In this document: piece by piece, positions 1 through 12,000 of the stretch
Numbering within the stretch: the first letter of the stretch is position 1
Layout of the letters: each line of letters starts with the position of its first letter
NCBI GenBank assembly: GCA_009763385.1
Contig: CM019826.1
Coordinates: 58,525,127-58,589,126 of the forward strand
DNA from: Coix lacryma-jobi var. lacryma-jobi
Lineage: Eukaryota > Streptophyta > Magnoliopsida > Poales > Poaceae
Direction: 5' to 3'
DNA: 64,000 bases
Translations under genes and position numbers: made by a program
Notes under the pieces: generated by a model
Database searches by the model: none
What the model was told of the DNA's origin: nothing
The model's input: the letters and a program-made list of their open reading frames with translations, nothing else

Positions 1-1283
1 GATACCAACTGTTACCAGCTTAAGAAGAAGAGCTCGACACCAATTGAAATTCTGAAAAGCAAATGCTAGTCCCTCAAGACAAAGGCGAAGGCTCAACACA
101 ACTAGCAAACCGCTTCAAACCAATTGGAAATGTCAAAAACTCAAAATTATCCCCCTTAGTTGAACTTGGAGGCATATGATTTGCAATCTCACCCCCTTAG
201 TTGAAAATGCACCATCAAGTAAAAGGAACCGTAAGCAATTTTCTCCTCCTCAAAAAATGCACCATCAAAAAGTGCCAAACAAGAGAAGTTCTCCCCCTTC
301 CAAAATGCATATGAGTCAAAATGCAAATTAACAGCTTCAGGAATATAGTCAAGAAAGTGCAAAGATGCTCTAAACAGTATAGCTCCAATGACTCATTGGA
401 AAGCGTACAAGCTAGCGAAGGCTCAAACTGATCACCAAATATGCAATATGAACATGTGAGCAAAGTGAGCAGTTTTTAGCCAAAAAGGTATTCACCATCA
501 ACATAGCACTACACATGTATAGATAGGAATCCGAACAAGTGCTAAGCATATATACTAGGTGAACTACCCCTAGCAAAGTTCAAACATCATGCTATAGAAT
601 GAAGCATACACTTGTGATTTCAGTTTTAAATCAGAGTTGCAGTGGTGAAATAGCACAAGTTCAAAAGTTTAGCAGATGTTTGCGAGAGGTTGAAAGCTTG
701 TCATTGCCTAACTTTTCAACCGAGCGAAGCCTATGCAAAATGCAATCAGAAGCTTAAAGCGTTGGTTTTGGTCATACACTACACGGCTCAAGTTTAACTC
801 AAATGTGCAATGAGAAACAGTCTCCATACCGTGATGTGTTGACAAGCAGTCCCATCTCGATCTTTTCATAACACTAAAACTTGGTTCAATTTTATTGACA
901 GGATATGAACAAACCAAGCAAGTGAGAGACTCAGAACTAGAGACATAGCAACCTAGCATATATGAAAAGCACGAGTGAACTCAACACATCCTACACATGC
1001 TAGTTGCATATCTCAATGGTGAACATTTTCAGTTTTAAGTTTGTTAAGCAGGTTCACCATTCAAAAATAGCTCAGCTTACAACATGTACCAATGATCAGA
1101 AAGAGCATAAGCCACAAAGCATCAACATAAGCATTAGAGCATACTAAACAGAGCATAGTCACATTCCCAAGAATATATACATGAAGCTCAGAATGTAATA
1201 GCGTATGCTGAAATGCAAAAGAAAGATGAAGACAAACAAAAAAGAGTCAGTCTATCGTACAATAACCAAAATGATTCCCACAT
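1..1283 (-). other. Element A 3' noncoding region with repeated polypurine tracts
   Basis: No gene is supported here. On the minus strand there are three separate AAGGGGG-type purine tracts, at about 151-159, 192-200 and 293-299. Multiple polypurine tracts upstream of the 3' LTR are a published Sirevirus hallmark. The rest is AT-rich sequence that is collinear with 30705-32122 of element D, for example the stretches around 480-960 and 31300-31800. Small open frames in this interval show no family features and are not reported. Confidence 0.75.
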
Positions 1284-4200
1284 CTAAAAGGGGAAACACA
1301 CACCAAGCTCACCTCTCAACCGATTAAAGGTTGATTGGTCCAACGGCTTGGTGAAAATATCAGCCAACTGATGATGAGTATCGACATGGCGAAGGTCGAT
1401 ATCACCCTTCTCATAGTGGTCTCGCAGAAAATGTAAGCGCACATCAATGTGTTTGGTCTTCGAGTGAAGCACGGGGTTCTTAGAAACGCTAATCGCACTC
1501 GTGCTGTCACAAAGCAAAGGCACGCGAGAAAAGCTCAGACCAAAATCACGCAAAGTGGCCATCATCCAAAGCAATTGAGAACAGCAGCTAGCCGCAGCAA
1601 CATATTCAGCCTCTGTGGTAGACTGAGCGACACTAGACTGCTTGCGAGAAGACCACGATACAAGAGAAGATCCAATAAACTAGCAAGTCCCAGAAGTGGA
1701 CTTGCGCTCGACACGGCAACCAGCAAAATCGGCATCGGAATAACCACAAAGGGAGAGGGTGGAGGAAGCTGAATACCAAATCCCGATCTCAGGTGTGAAA
1801 CGAAGGTACCTGAATATACGCTTCACCGCCTGATGGTGAGAAGTGCGCGGCGACGCCTGAAAGCGCGCACACAGACACACCGCGAATTGGATGTCCGGGC
1901 GTGTAGCCGTCAGGTAGAGCAGCGACCCGATCATGCTTCGGTACTCCTTCTGGTCCACAGCTTCTCCATCCTTGTCCGCATCTAGGGCCGTCGTGGCCGA
2001 CATGGGTGTTGGAAGAGGCTTGACCTCACCCATATCGAACCTCTTCAGCAAGTCCTTGGTGTACTTGCCCTGGTGCACAAACGTCCCTTCTCAGGATTGC
2101 TTAATTTGCAATCCGAGAAAGAAAGTCAGCTTGCCCATCATGCTCATCTCGAACTCCCTGCTCATAGTATCTGCAAACTTGGCAACCAAAGCATGAGAAG
2201 AACCACCGAAAATGATATCATCCACGTAAATTTGGACCAAGAGAGTATCAGTGCCTTGCTTGAGGAGAAAGAGCGTTTGATCCACACATCCCATTTTAAA
2301 ACCCTTAGCTAGCAAGAAGGTTTTCAATCTATCATACCAGGCTCTAGGGGCTTGTTTCAAACCATATAAAGCTTTGTGAAGTTTAAAAACATGGTTTGGA
2401 AACTTGGGATTTTCGAAACTGGGGGGTTGTCTAACATACACCTCCTCTTCTATGTAGCCGTTTAAGAAGGCACTCTTCACATCCATTTGAAAATGTTTGA
2501 AACCTTTGGATGCAGCAAAAGCCAAGAGTATCCTAATTGCCTCCAAACGAGCTACAGGAGCAAAGGTCTCCTCATAGTCTATCCCCTCCTTCTGACTATA
2601 ACCCTGGGCTACGAGTCTGGCCTTGTTTCTCACAACATGGCCATCTTCTCCCTGTTTGTTTTTGAAAACCCATTTTGTCCCAATAGGATGACACTCAGAA
2701 GGTGGAGACACTAGAACCCAAACCCGATTTCTCTCAAAATTCTCAAGCTCCTCATGCATGGCATTGACCCAATCCGGATCCGTCAAAGCGTGTCCAACAT
2801 CTCGGGGCTCAAAATCAGCAACAAAAGCAGAATGAGCAAAGTGAGAGATTTGAGACCTGGACCGAGTGACCCGTTCATCAATGTTGTCGATCATCTGCTG
2901 AGGGGGGTGTTGGCGCTGGATGTGTCGTGGCGCCTCTCGAGCAGACGTGATCTCCCCCTCAACAGCAGCTGGTGCCTCCCCAGGTACAAAAGGTACCGCT
3001 CGGGGTGGCGGAGCCCACGGCCCCCAGGAAGAAGACGTGTCGGGGCCATGAGTCGTCGTAGAAGCTGATCCTTGTGGCACAGCAGGTGGAGGGGGTGCAG
3101 GATCATCCATACCTTCAGCACCCTCGTCCTCGTCATCAAAAAGAGGCTCAGCAACCTCATGATCACCTGCACGCTCAAAACGAGAAGAAGGACAAACCAT
3201 GGTCTCATCGAAGGTGACATCGGATGTCTCCATGACTCGGTTAGTGTCAAGGTTAAGTACACGATAAGCACGAGTATGAGTGCCATAACCCAAAAACACA
3301 CCGTTAGAAGAACGAGACTCAAACTTGTCCAAGTTGCCCTTTTTGAGTATAAAACAATGGCAACCAAAAACTCAAAAATAACTCACCTTGGGCAGTTTTC
3401 CAAAATACAACTCATAAGAAGTCTTTTTCAAGAAAGCTCGGAGAAAAATGTGATTTGAAATGTAGCATGCAGTGCTCATAGCTTCGGCCCAATATCGCCT
3501 AGGAGTCCTATGCTCATCGAGCATCGTCCTGGCTATCTCTACAAGGGTCCGATTCTTCCTCTCTACTACACCATTTTGGGGCGGTGTGTAGGGGGAAGAA
3601 AACTGATGCTCTAAACCCAAGGAGTTACAAAACTTCTCAAAATCCGAATTCTTGAATTCGGAACCATTATCACTCCTAATAGCTCGCATTGAGTTCCAAG
3701 GGAACTCATTCTGAAGATGCAAAATCAGATTGCGAGCAAAGGAGAAAGTCTCGGTCTTCTCGGCTAAAAAGAAGACCCATGAATATCTCGAAAAGTCATC
3801 AACAACAACAAGCACATACCACTTCCCCCCCCCACCGAGCTCACCCGAGCCGGACCAACAAGGTCCATATGCAAAAGCTCTCCAGGGCGCTTAGTCATGA
3901 CCTGAGTCACTGGATGGTGGGGAGCGGCAACCATCTTCCCATGTCTACAAGAATGGCAAACAAGATCCTTCTCCATGGATAACTTGGGCAATCCTCGGAT
4001 TAGGCCAAGTGAACTAAGTCTTGCAAGCAAGTCGAAGCTCAAATGTCCTAGTCTCCTATTCCACTTCCAAAGATCAGAAGAAGAAGGTCCAGGCACAAGA
4101 CAACGAGCAATGCCAAAAGACTCTGAGAAATCTGCACGAAAGACTTTCCCAAAGGGCGAAATCACACAAACAAGATTTCCCTGAGGGTCCAAAATACGAA

Positions 4201-4480
4201 TGAGATTCGGCTTAAAACGAATCTCATAGTCGTCATCGAAAAGTTGCGAAACAGAAAGAAGGTTAAAATGCAAGTTAGAAACAAGAGCAACATCGCGCAA
4301 CACAAAGTGCTCATTAACTCGCACAGACCCACGAGACAGCACCTTACCTTTGCTATTGTCGCCGAAGGTAATATACTCCTTTTCGGCGACCGGACTAAGA
4401 CTGGAGAACCACTTGGCGTTTCTGGTCATGTGCCTCGAGCAACCAGAATCCACCAACCAAACGTTCTCCAATCGTTTTAC
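1284..4480 (-). pseudogene. pol: Element A pol (protease, integrase, reverse transcriptase, RNase H), broken
   Basis: From 4480 downwards: an aspartic protease motif (D-S-G near 4450), the His/Cys motif before integrase (C-H-S-C-R-H-G-K near 3970), the integrase core (about 3820-3450), RT with an intact Y-V-D-D catalytic box near 2225, and RNase H ending at 1284. Breaks relative to copies B and D are a lengthened C-run at about 3825-3836 (frameshift in integrase), TGA at 3372-3374 (a transversion), TGA at 2091-2093 replacing CGA, and TAG at 1680-1682 replacing CAG. Pol is in the -1 frame relative to the end of gag, and its frame is closed by TAG at 4481-4483. That closure is relevant to the intron described below. 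The family is certain; the copy is dead. Confidence 0.92.
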
Positions 4481-5871
4481 CTACATCAATAAAAAGACAT
4501 AGGGTGAGCATACGGTCCAACACTGGGGTTAGTGAAGTAGGGAGAATACCAGTGTTGGGCCGGCTGCTCAAAAGAACGGTTAGCAGAAAAACCATTCCTA
4601 GCACACCTACGGAGGGAGCGATCACCACGTTGAGGAAAACGTGGTCCGCTGGGGAAGGAGCGCTCCTCGCGATACTCAAAACGCGGTGGAGGAAAACTCT
4701 CAACTACAAAGCCACCGTCACGGGGTCCATAGCCTACAACTGTAGGCTCCCACCGGGCACGTCCTCTCCACTGCCTAGGCCTGGGAACTTGAGGTTCTGG
4801 ACCTCTGGGCCTAGCAGCTCTCCTCGGAGCTCTCCTCTGAACATTCGGCGCATGTACATCATGGAAAGGATGGTACATGTCCAGATTGTTCATCTCCCGA
4901 GCACGGCGCGCCTCTCTCTTGCGCCGAAAGCAGAACTCGCTCAAGTGTCCATCTCTCCCACTATGCTCACAATGGTACCTCACCGCTCTCAAAGGGGGTT
5001 GTTGGTACACACGGTTGTGGGTTGGGATCACTTTGCCCTTCTGTGGCAAACACTCCTCCTGAATAGGTGGCATCGTATCAAGCTTGTTTTTCAGGTGGTT
5101 GGGTTTGGGATGCCACACTTGGTTCTTGGGTGGAGCTCGTGGAGGTTCTTCAAACACCCCATCCTTGGTGGTAGGCTTGAGTGGCTCTTTGGGTGGAAGC
5201 TTGGTAAGTTTGGGAGTAGTGGTGGAGTTGGGCTTCTCACTCGGATTCAGACTACTTGACTCTCCAATCTTCCCAAAAGCAGAAAGATCAACACCCGGAG
5301 CAAAACCTACACCAGGACCTCCAGTAGCTCGCTTGAATTGGGAGATCATCATCCCGAGCTGCGGCTCACCACAAGACACCCATGACAAGATGGTCCGAAG
5401 GTATGTGTTTTCCTCCTCGGTTTGCATCTTGTCATGCTTCACGTTTGCTATCTCCATCTCCAAACCCTCACACAATGCGCACCTAGTCACACAAGTGCTA
5501 CCCGAGCTGGCCTCCTCAAGAGACACAATCTTGGCATTCTTCTCTGCCAACTCGGATTGCAAGACAGGACAAGTCTTGCACGCACCCAACAACGAGGGTC
5601 TAGCCTTCAGCTCATCCACCTCTCCTACCAACGCAACATACTTGCTTCTCAAAGTGAGAAGGTCAGTCATGTGCGTGGTGCACATCTCACAGTCCTCATC
5701 GGTAACAACCACGGTGGACTTGACAGAATCAAGTTCCTTCACCGTATCCTCCCACTTCTGCCAACACTCCTTGCGCTCTCTAGCGGCACGCCTAAGCAAC
5801 TTATCTTGACTAAGGAGCGCGGCAGTAAGTTTCTCGACCTCAGCGGAAAGCTCATCGTGGGTCAGAGATAC
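4481..5871 (-). other. Candidate facultative intron at the gag/pol border of element A
   Basis: On the minus strand the left exon ends CAG at 5874-5872 and the interval starts GTATCT. It ends TTTTTATTGATGTAG at 4481, just before GTAAAACG. A CTAAC branch-site match lies 48 nt from the 3' end and the tract before the AG is T-rich. Removing the 1,391 nt joins gag and pol in the same frame. Element B has exactly this joined arrangement at 17997/17998. Element D has the same donor (38796/38795) and acceptor (35326/35325). The alternative is a deletion between AGGTA direct repeats present at both ends. Splicing has not been shown. Confidence 0.6.
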
Positions 5872-7113
5872 CTGGGAGGTGTCATCGTCGTCGTCGTTCC
5901 GATGGGAGTTCACCAGCTCGCCGTCGACCTCCTTGCCGAGGGCCATGGTGCAGAAGCCGTCGTCGTCGGCGAAGAAGCAGAGACCGTTCAGCTTGTCCTC
6001 GATCCTCTTCTTCTTCTCGGACTCGTCGTCGCTTGAGCAAGCGGAGTCGTCATCCGAGCCATCGACGTCGCTGAGCGTGGCGAAGAATGCACGCTGCTCA
6101 GCATGGGCCTTCTCCCAGTACTTCTTCTTGATGTACTCCTTGTCGAAGTCGCCCCTCCGCTTATGCCTTGCGGGGACGTACTTCTCCTTGCGCTTGCCGG
6201 AGTCGTACTTGTGCCCATGATCGCCCTTCCCAGATGTGTTCTTCTTCTTGGGGCAGTTGGCGATGAAGTGGTCGGGGTCGCCGCACTCATAGCATCCTGA
6301 GCGTCCTCCTCCGCGGCGATGGTTCATGCGGTTGTTGTGGAACCGCGAGAACCGGTTGGCGAGCAAAGCTAGCTCGTCATCCCCTAAAGACTCAAGCTGG
6401 TCCTCTGTGACAGAAAAGAGTGAAGAGAGTGCAAATCCTCTAGAGGGGTTAGCAGAAGAGCCAGAAACCAAAGCCATCGACGGGCCAGAAGGATTTTCAT
6501 AAGAAGTCCTCGCTATGGCATCAATCTCACTGGACTTGAGCTTACTGAAGAGCTCGTCGCACGTGAGGGTCTCATAGTTAGGTGATTCGATGATCGCCTG
6601 AACTTTGGAGTCCCACACCGACCGATCAAGAGTATGCAAAAGCTTCAAAGCCCTCTCATGATCGTCGAAAGGCAACAGCTTCTTGTTAGCTCTCATCCTG
6701 TTGACAATCACCTGAAAGCGAGCGAATAAACTTTCTATGCTCTCGCCAGGCATGTGTCGAAAGTTCTCATACTCCCGCTTGTGCGACTCATAGAGATGGG
6801 ATTTGACTTGAGTGGTTCCCTCATGGAAACGCATGAGGGTCGCCCAAATCTTACGAGCCGTGGGGAGGTGAGAAAATCGATCAAACTTAGACATGCTCAG
6901 ACAGGAGAAAAGAGCGTTACGCGCTCGGCTATTGGCATTGTGCTCATCCATCTGAAGCTGAGTAACACGAGCAGCCAAGACAACGTAATCGGCCTTGTTG
7001 CAAATCTCCCAGACAGAAGAGCCCATGCTCTGGAGATAGGCCGACATGCGTATCTTCCAATACGCATAGTTTGTCCCAACGAGAAACGGCAGTTTGCCCA
7101 CGCCGCGATCCAT
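4486..7113 (-). CDS. gag: Element A long Gag, single open frame of 875 codons
   Basis: Structural Gag protein, expected to form cytoplasmic virus-like particles. The amino-terminal ~240 residues resemble the Copia-type gag domain (UBN2/Retrotran_gag_2). A CCHC zinc knuckle (C-X2-C-X4-H-X4-C) lies near residues 274-287, at about 6256-6297. It is followed by a lysine/arginine-rich stretch, an acidic Asp/Ser patch, a likely coiled coil (about residues 405-470) and a second knuckle-like motif near residue 705. In that second motif the expected second cysteine is serine, whereas copy D lacks the first cysteine instead, so the family motif was probably complete. An Arg/Pro-rich tail follows. The start ATG at 7113 lies about 50 bp downstream of the primer site. 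The open frame stays intact although pol is broken. Nucleotides 5871-4481 may be a facultative intron. Confidence 0.9.
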   Translation of the reverse strand: MDRGVGKLPFLVGTNYAYWKIRMSAYLQSMGSSVWEICNKADYVVLAARVTQLQMDEHNANSRARNALFSCLSMSKFDRFSHLPTARKIWATLMRFHEGTTQVKSHLYESHKREYENFRHMPGESIESLFARFQVIVNRMRANKKLLPFDDHERALKLLHTLDRSVWDSKVQAIIESPNYETLTCDELFSKLKSSEIDAIARTSYENPSGPSMALVSGSSANPSRGFALSSLFSVTEDQLESLGDDELALLANRFSRFHNNRMNHRRGGGRSGCYECGDPDHFIANCPKKKNTSGKGDHGHKYDSGKRKEKYVPARHKRRGDFDKEYIKKKYWEKAHAEQRAFFATLSDVDGSDDDSACSSDDESEKKKRIEDKLNGLCFFADDDGFCTMALGKEVDGELVNSHRNDDDDDTSQVSLTHDELSAEVEKLTAALLSQDKLLRRAARERKECWQKWEDTVKELDSVKSTVVVTDEDCEMCTTHMTDLLTLRSKYVALVGEVDELKARPSLLGACKTCPVLQSELAEKNAKIVSLEEASSGSTCVTRCALCEGLEMEIANVKHDKMQTEEENTYLRTILSWVSCGEPQLGMMISQFKRATGGPGVGFAPGVDLSAFGKIGESSSLNPSEKPNSTTTPKLTKLPPKEPLKPTTKDGVFEEPPRAPPKNQVWHPKPNHLKNKLDTMPPIQEECLPQKGKVIPTHNRVYQQPPLRAVRYHCEHSGRDGHLSEFCFRRKREARRAREMNNLDMYHPFHDVHAPNVQRRAPRRAARPRGPEPQVPRPRQWRGRARWEPTVVGYGPRDGGFVVESFPPPRFEYREERSFPSGPRFPQRGDRSLRRCARNGFSANRSFEQPAQHWYSPYFTNPSVGPYAHPMSFY

Positions 7114-7162
7114 GTCGCCTTTTGTGGATCTGGAACCGGCTAAGGTGGAAGATCCTTAACCC

Positions 7163-7174
7163 GCTCTGATACCA
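7163..7174 (-). other. Primer binding site of element A (initiator tRNA-Met type)
   Basis: The minus strand reads TGGTATCAGAGC, the standard plant Copia match to the 3' end of initiator methionine tRNA. It lies two bases downstream of the 5' LTR end (LTR ...TTCA, then AT, then the site), which fixes the LTR boundary at 7177. Confidence 0.9.
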
Positions 7175-7176
7175 AT

Positions 7177-9031
7177 TGAAGGACCGAGAAAGCAACCAGA
7201 GGGGGGGTGAATGGGAGCTTCAAAATTTCCTACCAGAAACTAGTAGCCACTGTCCCGAAAATCACCCTGAAAGCAAACCCTAGAGCTCGCTAGTGTCCAC
7301 GACCCTAGATGTAGGGTGGATGCTTCCAAGAAGCATAGCGAGACACTACACGACTCTAGAAACCCAACGCAAAAGTCCAAAACCAAATCCGAGATCGCAC
7401 GAACGAACGGCGAACGAAGCTGCGCGAAACAGCTTGGACCGGACTCTGACTGCGTCCAGTCAATCACCACCGGACGCGTCCGGTCACAAGAAAACCTCTC
7501 TGGAACCTTACTGTTTCTGACCGGACTCTCAAGCGAGGAGCGTCCGGTCGAAAGCAGTGCGTCTGGTCAGTGAAAGACAGAACGGTGAACAGTGCAAGTG
7601 TTGAGTCCGGTCGCACAGCAGAAGGAGCGTCCGGTCAACATCAGAAAATCACCGCGCGAGATTCAAACACCGGATGCGTCCGGTCAACGCGAGGACAGCA
7701 TCCGGTCACCCTGACAACACCCTATTCATCCACTGATTCGACTCGATCTCACCCAAAACAAGTCCTATAGGGATCAAACTTGGTGAGAAGAGTCACGAGG
7801 AGGATAGTGAGCTATGTCTAAGAGATCATGGCTCGAACCTATCTCCAAATCGATGAATCGAAGAATTTCGGGGGAAGGGAGAAAAACTTGACCCGAAACC
7901 AAAATCGATTGATCTCCTAGACCGTGAGGTTAGAGGTGTATTCCTTCGGTGGAAAGAAGTGTCTCACGACCTAGAACAACTTGGTTCAAACGGATTTGCA
8001 AAAGATGAACCGAGCAAAGAGATCGAGCGACAGGAAACGAGGAGAAAAAGGATTCCGCAAAGAACACAAACAAAACGCGAATCACAGGCACCAAATTGCA
8101 ACCGTGTGGCTACCACACGCTACAACAGTGCGGTTACGGCCTCACTTCCTCAAAAATCTCCAGTACACAGAGGTATGATTCTCTACGGATCTCAGCTAGC
8201 TATAGCAGGGGATTGGGAGAGAAGGAAACCCTAGAAGCAAAGAGCAAATGACTGAGATAGGTGGGGAGGTGGGTGTCTCCCTCTACTTATCTTAATTCTA
8301 ACTATTCCTAATTCCCACTCTACCCCTAACTACTTACAGAGCGAACCAGCTAAACCCTAAGGTTATTCTGGACCAACTCGATGGTAGGTGGATCCGACGG
8401 CCACGCTCGCACAACTCGTAGCGTTGCCTCGACGCAACCTCCCGATTGCCGCCACGTGCCACCACCGCTCTGCACCCCCAGTTTTGTGGCCCAAACAGGG
8501 AAACAAGCCTTTCCAGCCAACCCCCAGTTTTGAGGCCCAAACCGGGAAACCAGGCCACCAGCATCTGAGTTTTGAGGCCCAAACTCAGCAAACCCGCAGC
8601 GCCTAGGTTTTGAGGCCCAAACCTGGAAACCGTCCTCAGCCCGAGTTTTGTGGCCAAACTCGGAAACCATCCACGCCCAGGTTTTGAGGCCCAAACCTAG
8701 AAACCGTCCACCCGATGGTTTTTCTCGGGCTCTACCACCAAACCGAAGCTGTAGAGGGGATGCACCTCCCGTGCACCCCATCCACCGACACGTGTCCCCA
8801 AGTCCACGACTCAGGCAACACATGACTGCAAGTCTTCGCTTGTCGCTGTCCCAGGCTGTCAGCCACCACAGCTGATCCTCGGGCCACCGGTCCCTCAGTC
8901 CAAGCCTCACGTCCGCCCTTCGCCACTCTCGGTCCATCGGCATGGCACGTCTCTAATTGACCTTCACCTTGCCTCTGATCACTGTATCCGTGCTCGACAC
9001 CTGCACAACACAAGCCAAAGAACATGCGCAT
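7177..9031 (-). repeat. 5' LTR of element A, outer end truncated
   Basis: Begins TGAAGGACCGAG on the plus strand and is collinear with the LTRs at 19303-21356, 28799-30704 and 40095-41916. It carries many copies of a GACCGGACGC/GCGTCCGGTC word, including a perfect 16-bp palindrome at 7469-7484. An array of hairpins with TGAGGCCC/TGTGGCCC loops lies at about 8478-8705, partly eroded by G-to-A changes. The homology stops at 9031, about 70 bp before the expected CA end, exactly where the next LTR-like block begins. Small open frames inside it are not considered genes. Confidence 0.88.
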
Positions 9032-12000
9032 TGTAATAGAACCGACCAATTTGCACCAGATTAAGCACTGAAAACCTCCGCTCTCGCAGAAATCATCGAG
9101 TACTTTAGCTCGTACAAACCCGGTAGTCCGGAAATCTCGAAGGATTTCAAATCATTCAACGACATCCAGCCAAGATCGTACTTGTTCCACGAACATGCTC
9201 ACGGGTTACATCATAGTTGCATAAAGTTCAAATTACATTGGAGTACGAAATAATATTACAAACCATAGTTTTGATAGTAGTAGCGGAAGCAACATAGTCT
9301 TTAAAACATAAGTTTGGATTGATCAGAAATACGGTGCCATCAGTTGACCGGGTCCACAAAAGCAACAGACGAGATAAGTGTTGACCATGCCCTTGGTCTA
9401 GTCATCACCCGTTACCGGGTACAAGCAGTTCTCGCAGTAGCCATAAAAGCACTGGCCACCTGCAACAACAAGGGAAATAAACCCTGAGTACAAGAAGGTA
9501 CTCAGCTAGACTTACCCGACAAAACCAGAAATAATGAGACACCAAGGATCATGTAGGCTATATAAGTGGGGTTGGCTGTACATACTCCTTTGCATGAAAG
9601 CTTTAGTACTAAAACTCAGTTTCAGATGTTGGCAATTGCTTTGAGTCATTAACTCTACCTTACTAGATTTGCACCTGTACTAAACAAGCACTTGCTAATT
9701 AATCAATCAAGAGTGACTATTTCATCAATAGCCTTTCAGATTCCATAACCATTTTAGTTCCATAAGTTCTACGGGAGATGATTTAAGTCAGCTGCTCACT
9801 GTCCTGGAGCGATGGCGATTATAATCGATTCCTACCCAGCTGGGGATAAAATGTCTCACACTCGCCCGGCACATTCCGGCTACGGCAGTCGTAAGCTACC
9901 AGTCAGGGGATTCGAGAACACAATGCTCGGGACGGCCATGGGCCCTTCTACACCGGGGGTTATCTCCGTGCCAGGTCGCTCAATCTATAACTGCCCACGG
10001 TCATGCCAGGTCGATCAGGCCCTGCCTGCCCTCGGACCATGCCAGGTTGATCAGAATAGTTGCCCACCGTACAGCTGAGGCCCTGGGTGTTAGGCGTCAA
10101 CATCTCCATCACCAGCTCGAATAACCTTACTCGGCTTCGCGGGAGGTACTCAGACCTACTCTGTTAAGTGATCGACGCGTTCAATTTGACTGAAGTTACA
10201 TTCCCGAACGGGTCCTAGGCGACACAGACGGGAGACTACTAGCACACAGAACCCATGTTCTGCTGCTCTTACATCCCGCCTCCGTCTCAGATTAATTATC
10301 ACATGGTTATCTCATGATAGCACAGGCTAAACATGATCAGTATCCACCTATTGCGGGAGACAGAAAATCACCCGACTTTTACCGGTCTAAGCAGGGCTAA
10401 GCATATAACGAGCCTAGACCTAAACAGGGATATCAAGATATATTGCAGGTGGACAATGATAAGTAATAATGCATCAGCCGTAACAATCAATTCCTATAAC
10501 CTAATGCAACATCCATCATCAGGTTAATTGTAAAGCATTTGCAAACCGTAGGAGTTAGAATGCTCCGGGGCTTGCCTTGCTCAAAGTCCGACGGACGGTG
10601 GTCGCGGCACTCTGGTAGCTCGTCGGCGTCTGTCCCTCCGGCTTCCTCTGTCCGGTTCTCCTCCGGACTGGGTTCTTCCGGTGTCGACTGGGTCTGGATC
10701 TCCTCCGCTGACCCTGTATGATGCATAATGTGCATGAATAGGATGAATGCACATAGAATGCATATGTGATGCACATGATCAACAACAATCAGGGGATAAG
10801 CACATGTCATCTACTGCATTCTCTTCAACAAGGTAGTCAACATTATCCCAACTATTTAACCTATCATAATCAACTTGTTAAGCTATGTTGTCGCCACATC
10901 AAAGTTTATTTAACGAGTTTATTACCTTCTAAATACTTACTGAAATAAATCTATTTAAACATGCTTAAAACAGCAACCCATTCTAGACGGCTTCAGAAAA
11001 ATCTACAAAAATTACTGGAAGTTAACAACACTCAAACTAGTTCTCTGTCAAATTTTCAACCCATTTGGACTTAAACTCTATCCCCTATAAAAAAGACAAA
11101 TTCTACCATGGAAATGTGCTTTGTACTACACACCCTAGCCAAAAGTGTCAAACAATAGATTTCATAATTTTTTTCTGAACTTCTTAGCACAAGAGCAGTC
11201 AACAAAATTTACCAAGTCCATACTCTTCATATTTTAATTACTACAAAATAAACAAGAAAGCAGCATTTAACCATTTTAATTACTACTGCCCAAATATTTC
11301 ACAGAACAACCTTATATTATATTTTTCTCTGAAACTACACATTCATACAAACCTAACAAAACTAGAATCACATTTTTCTGACTTATACATAATTAGTTAT
11401 GCATTTTCCAAGTTAACAGCACTTTTCTAACTTAAGTAAATCTACACATAAAAATATCACCAATAATGCATTTAACATTTTTCACAGATAGATCTAATCA
11501 TGCTGAACACGACAAAATTTGTTTCACAGGATTTGGACTTAAAATGAGCCTTGTAGGAATTTTTGAAGCCTTTACATAAATTCTGCAAACTTTATTTAAA
11601 AGAAAACTTGACCTAAAACGCTATGGACACCCAACATGACTCAGCCGAGGCCTAGCAAAACTGCTATGCACACCCGGCTATCCCGAGCCTCACTGCACAC
11701 AGACTTCCCTTTTTCTCTCGTACTCACTCCTTCTCTGCGGTCGAGGCCCACTAGACAGGCGACCAAGTTACTGAGGCCAGGCTCGGCAGGTTTCCGCGCG
11801 AGGCCAGGCTCGGCGGTCAACGACGGACTTTGGCACCGTCGCTGTTGACCGGCCCTAGCTCACCGGCGGTGAGGCTTTTGGCGACGTCGAGGCTGCCACT
11901 GGACGCGGGTTTGCGAGACGAACACGACTGACTGACTTGCCGAGCCAGAGGGATACCGGAGCAAGCTCGACGGCAGCCATGGCAGAGTGGCGGCTCTGCG

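Larger units (their letters stand above)
1..9031 (-). mobile_element. Element A: Sirevirus-like Ty1/Copia LTR retrotransposon, left end outside window
   Basis: Read on the minus strand, the order is 5' LTR (7177-9031), primer binding site, gag, protease, integrase, reverse transcriptase, RNase H, then a long 3' noncoding part with purine tracts. Integrase before RT defines Ty1/Copia. Sirevirus affinity is inferred from the large gag with a CCHC knuckle, the long LTR with CpG-rich palindromes, and repeated polypurine tracts before the 3' LTR. The 3' LTR lies beyond the left edge. Elements B (14721-21356) and D (28799-41916) are close relatives in the same orientation. Its coding region is broken by at least one frameshift and three stops, so it is not autonomous. 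The 5' LTR lacks its outermost ~70 bp, where another LTR abuts. Confidence 0.9.

Noticed and set aside
4481..4488. A programmed -1 frameshift or stop readthrough expressing pol of element A
   Set aside because: Both routes run at once into another stop (pol-frame TAG at 4481-4483; in the gag frame a TAA two codons after the TGA), so neither gives Gag-Pol.
8334..9049. Open frames of 75-197 codons on both strands in the LTR of element A, with equivalents near 20600-21030, 30070-30720 and 41375-41880
   Set aside because: They follow the repeated hairpin words of the LTR, appear on both strands, and show no domain or codon preference.
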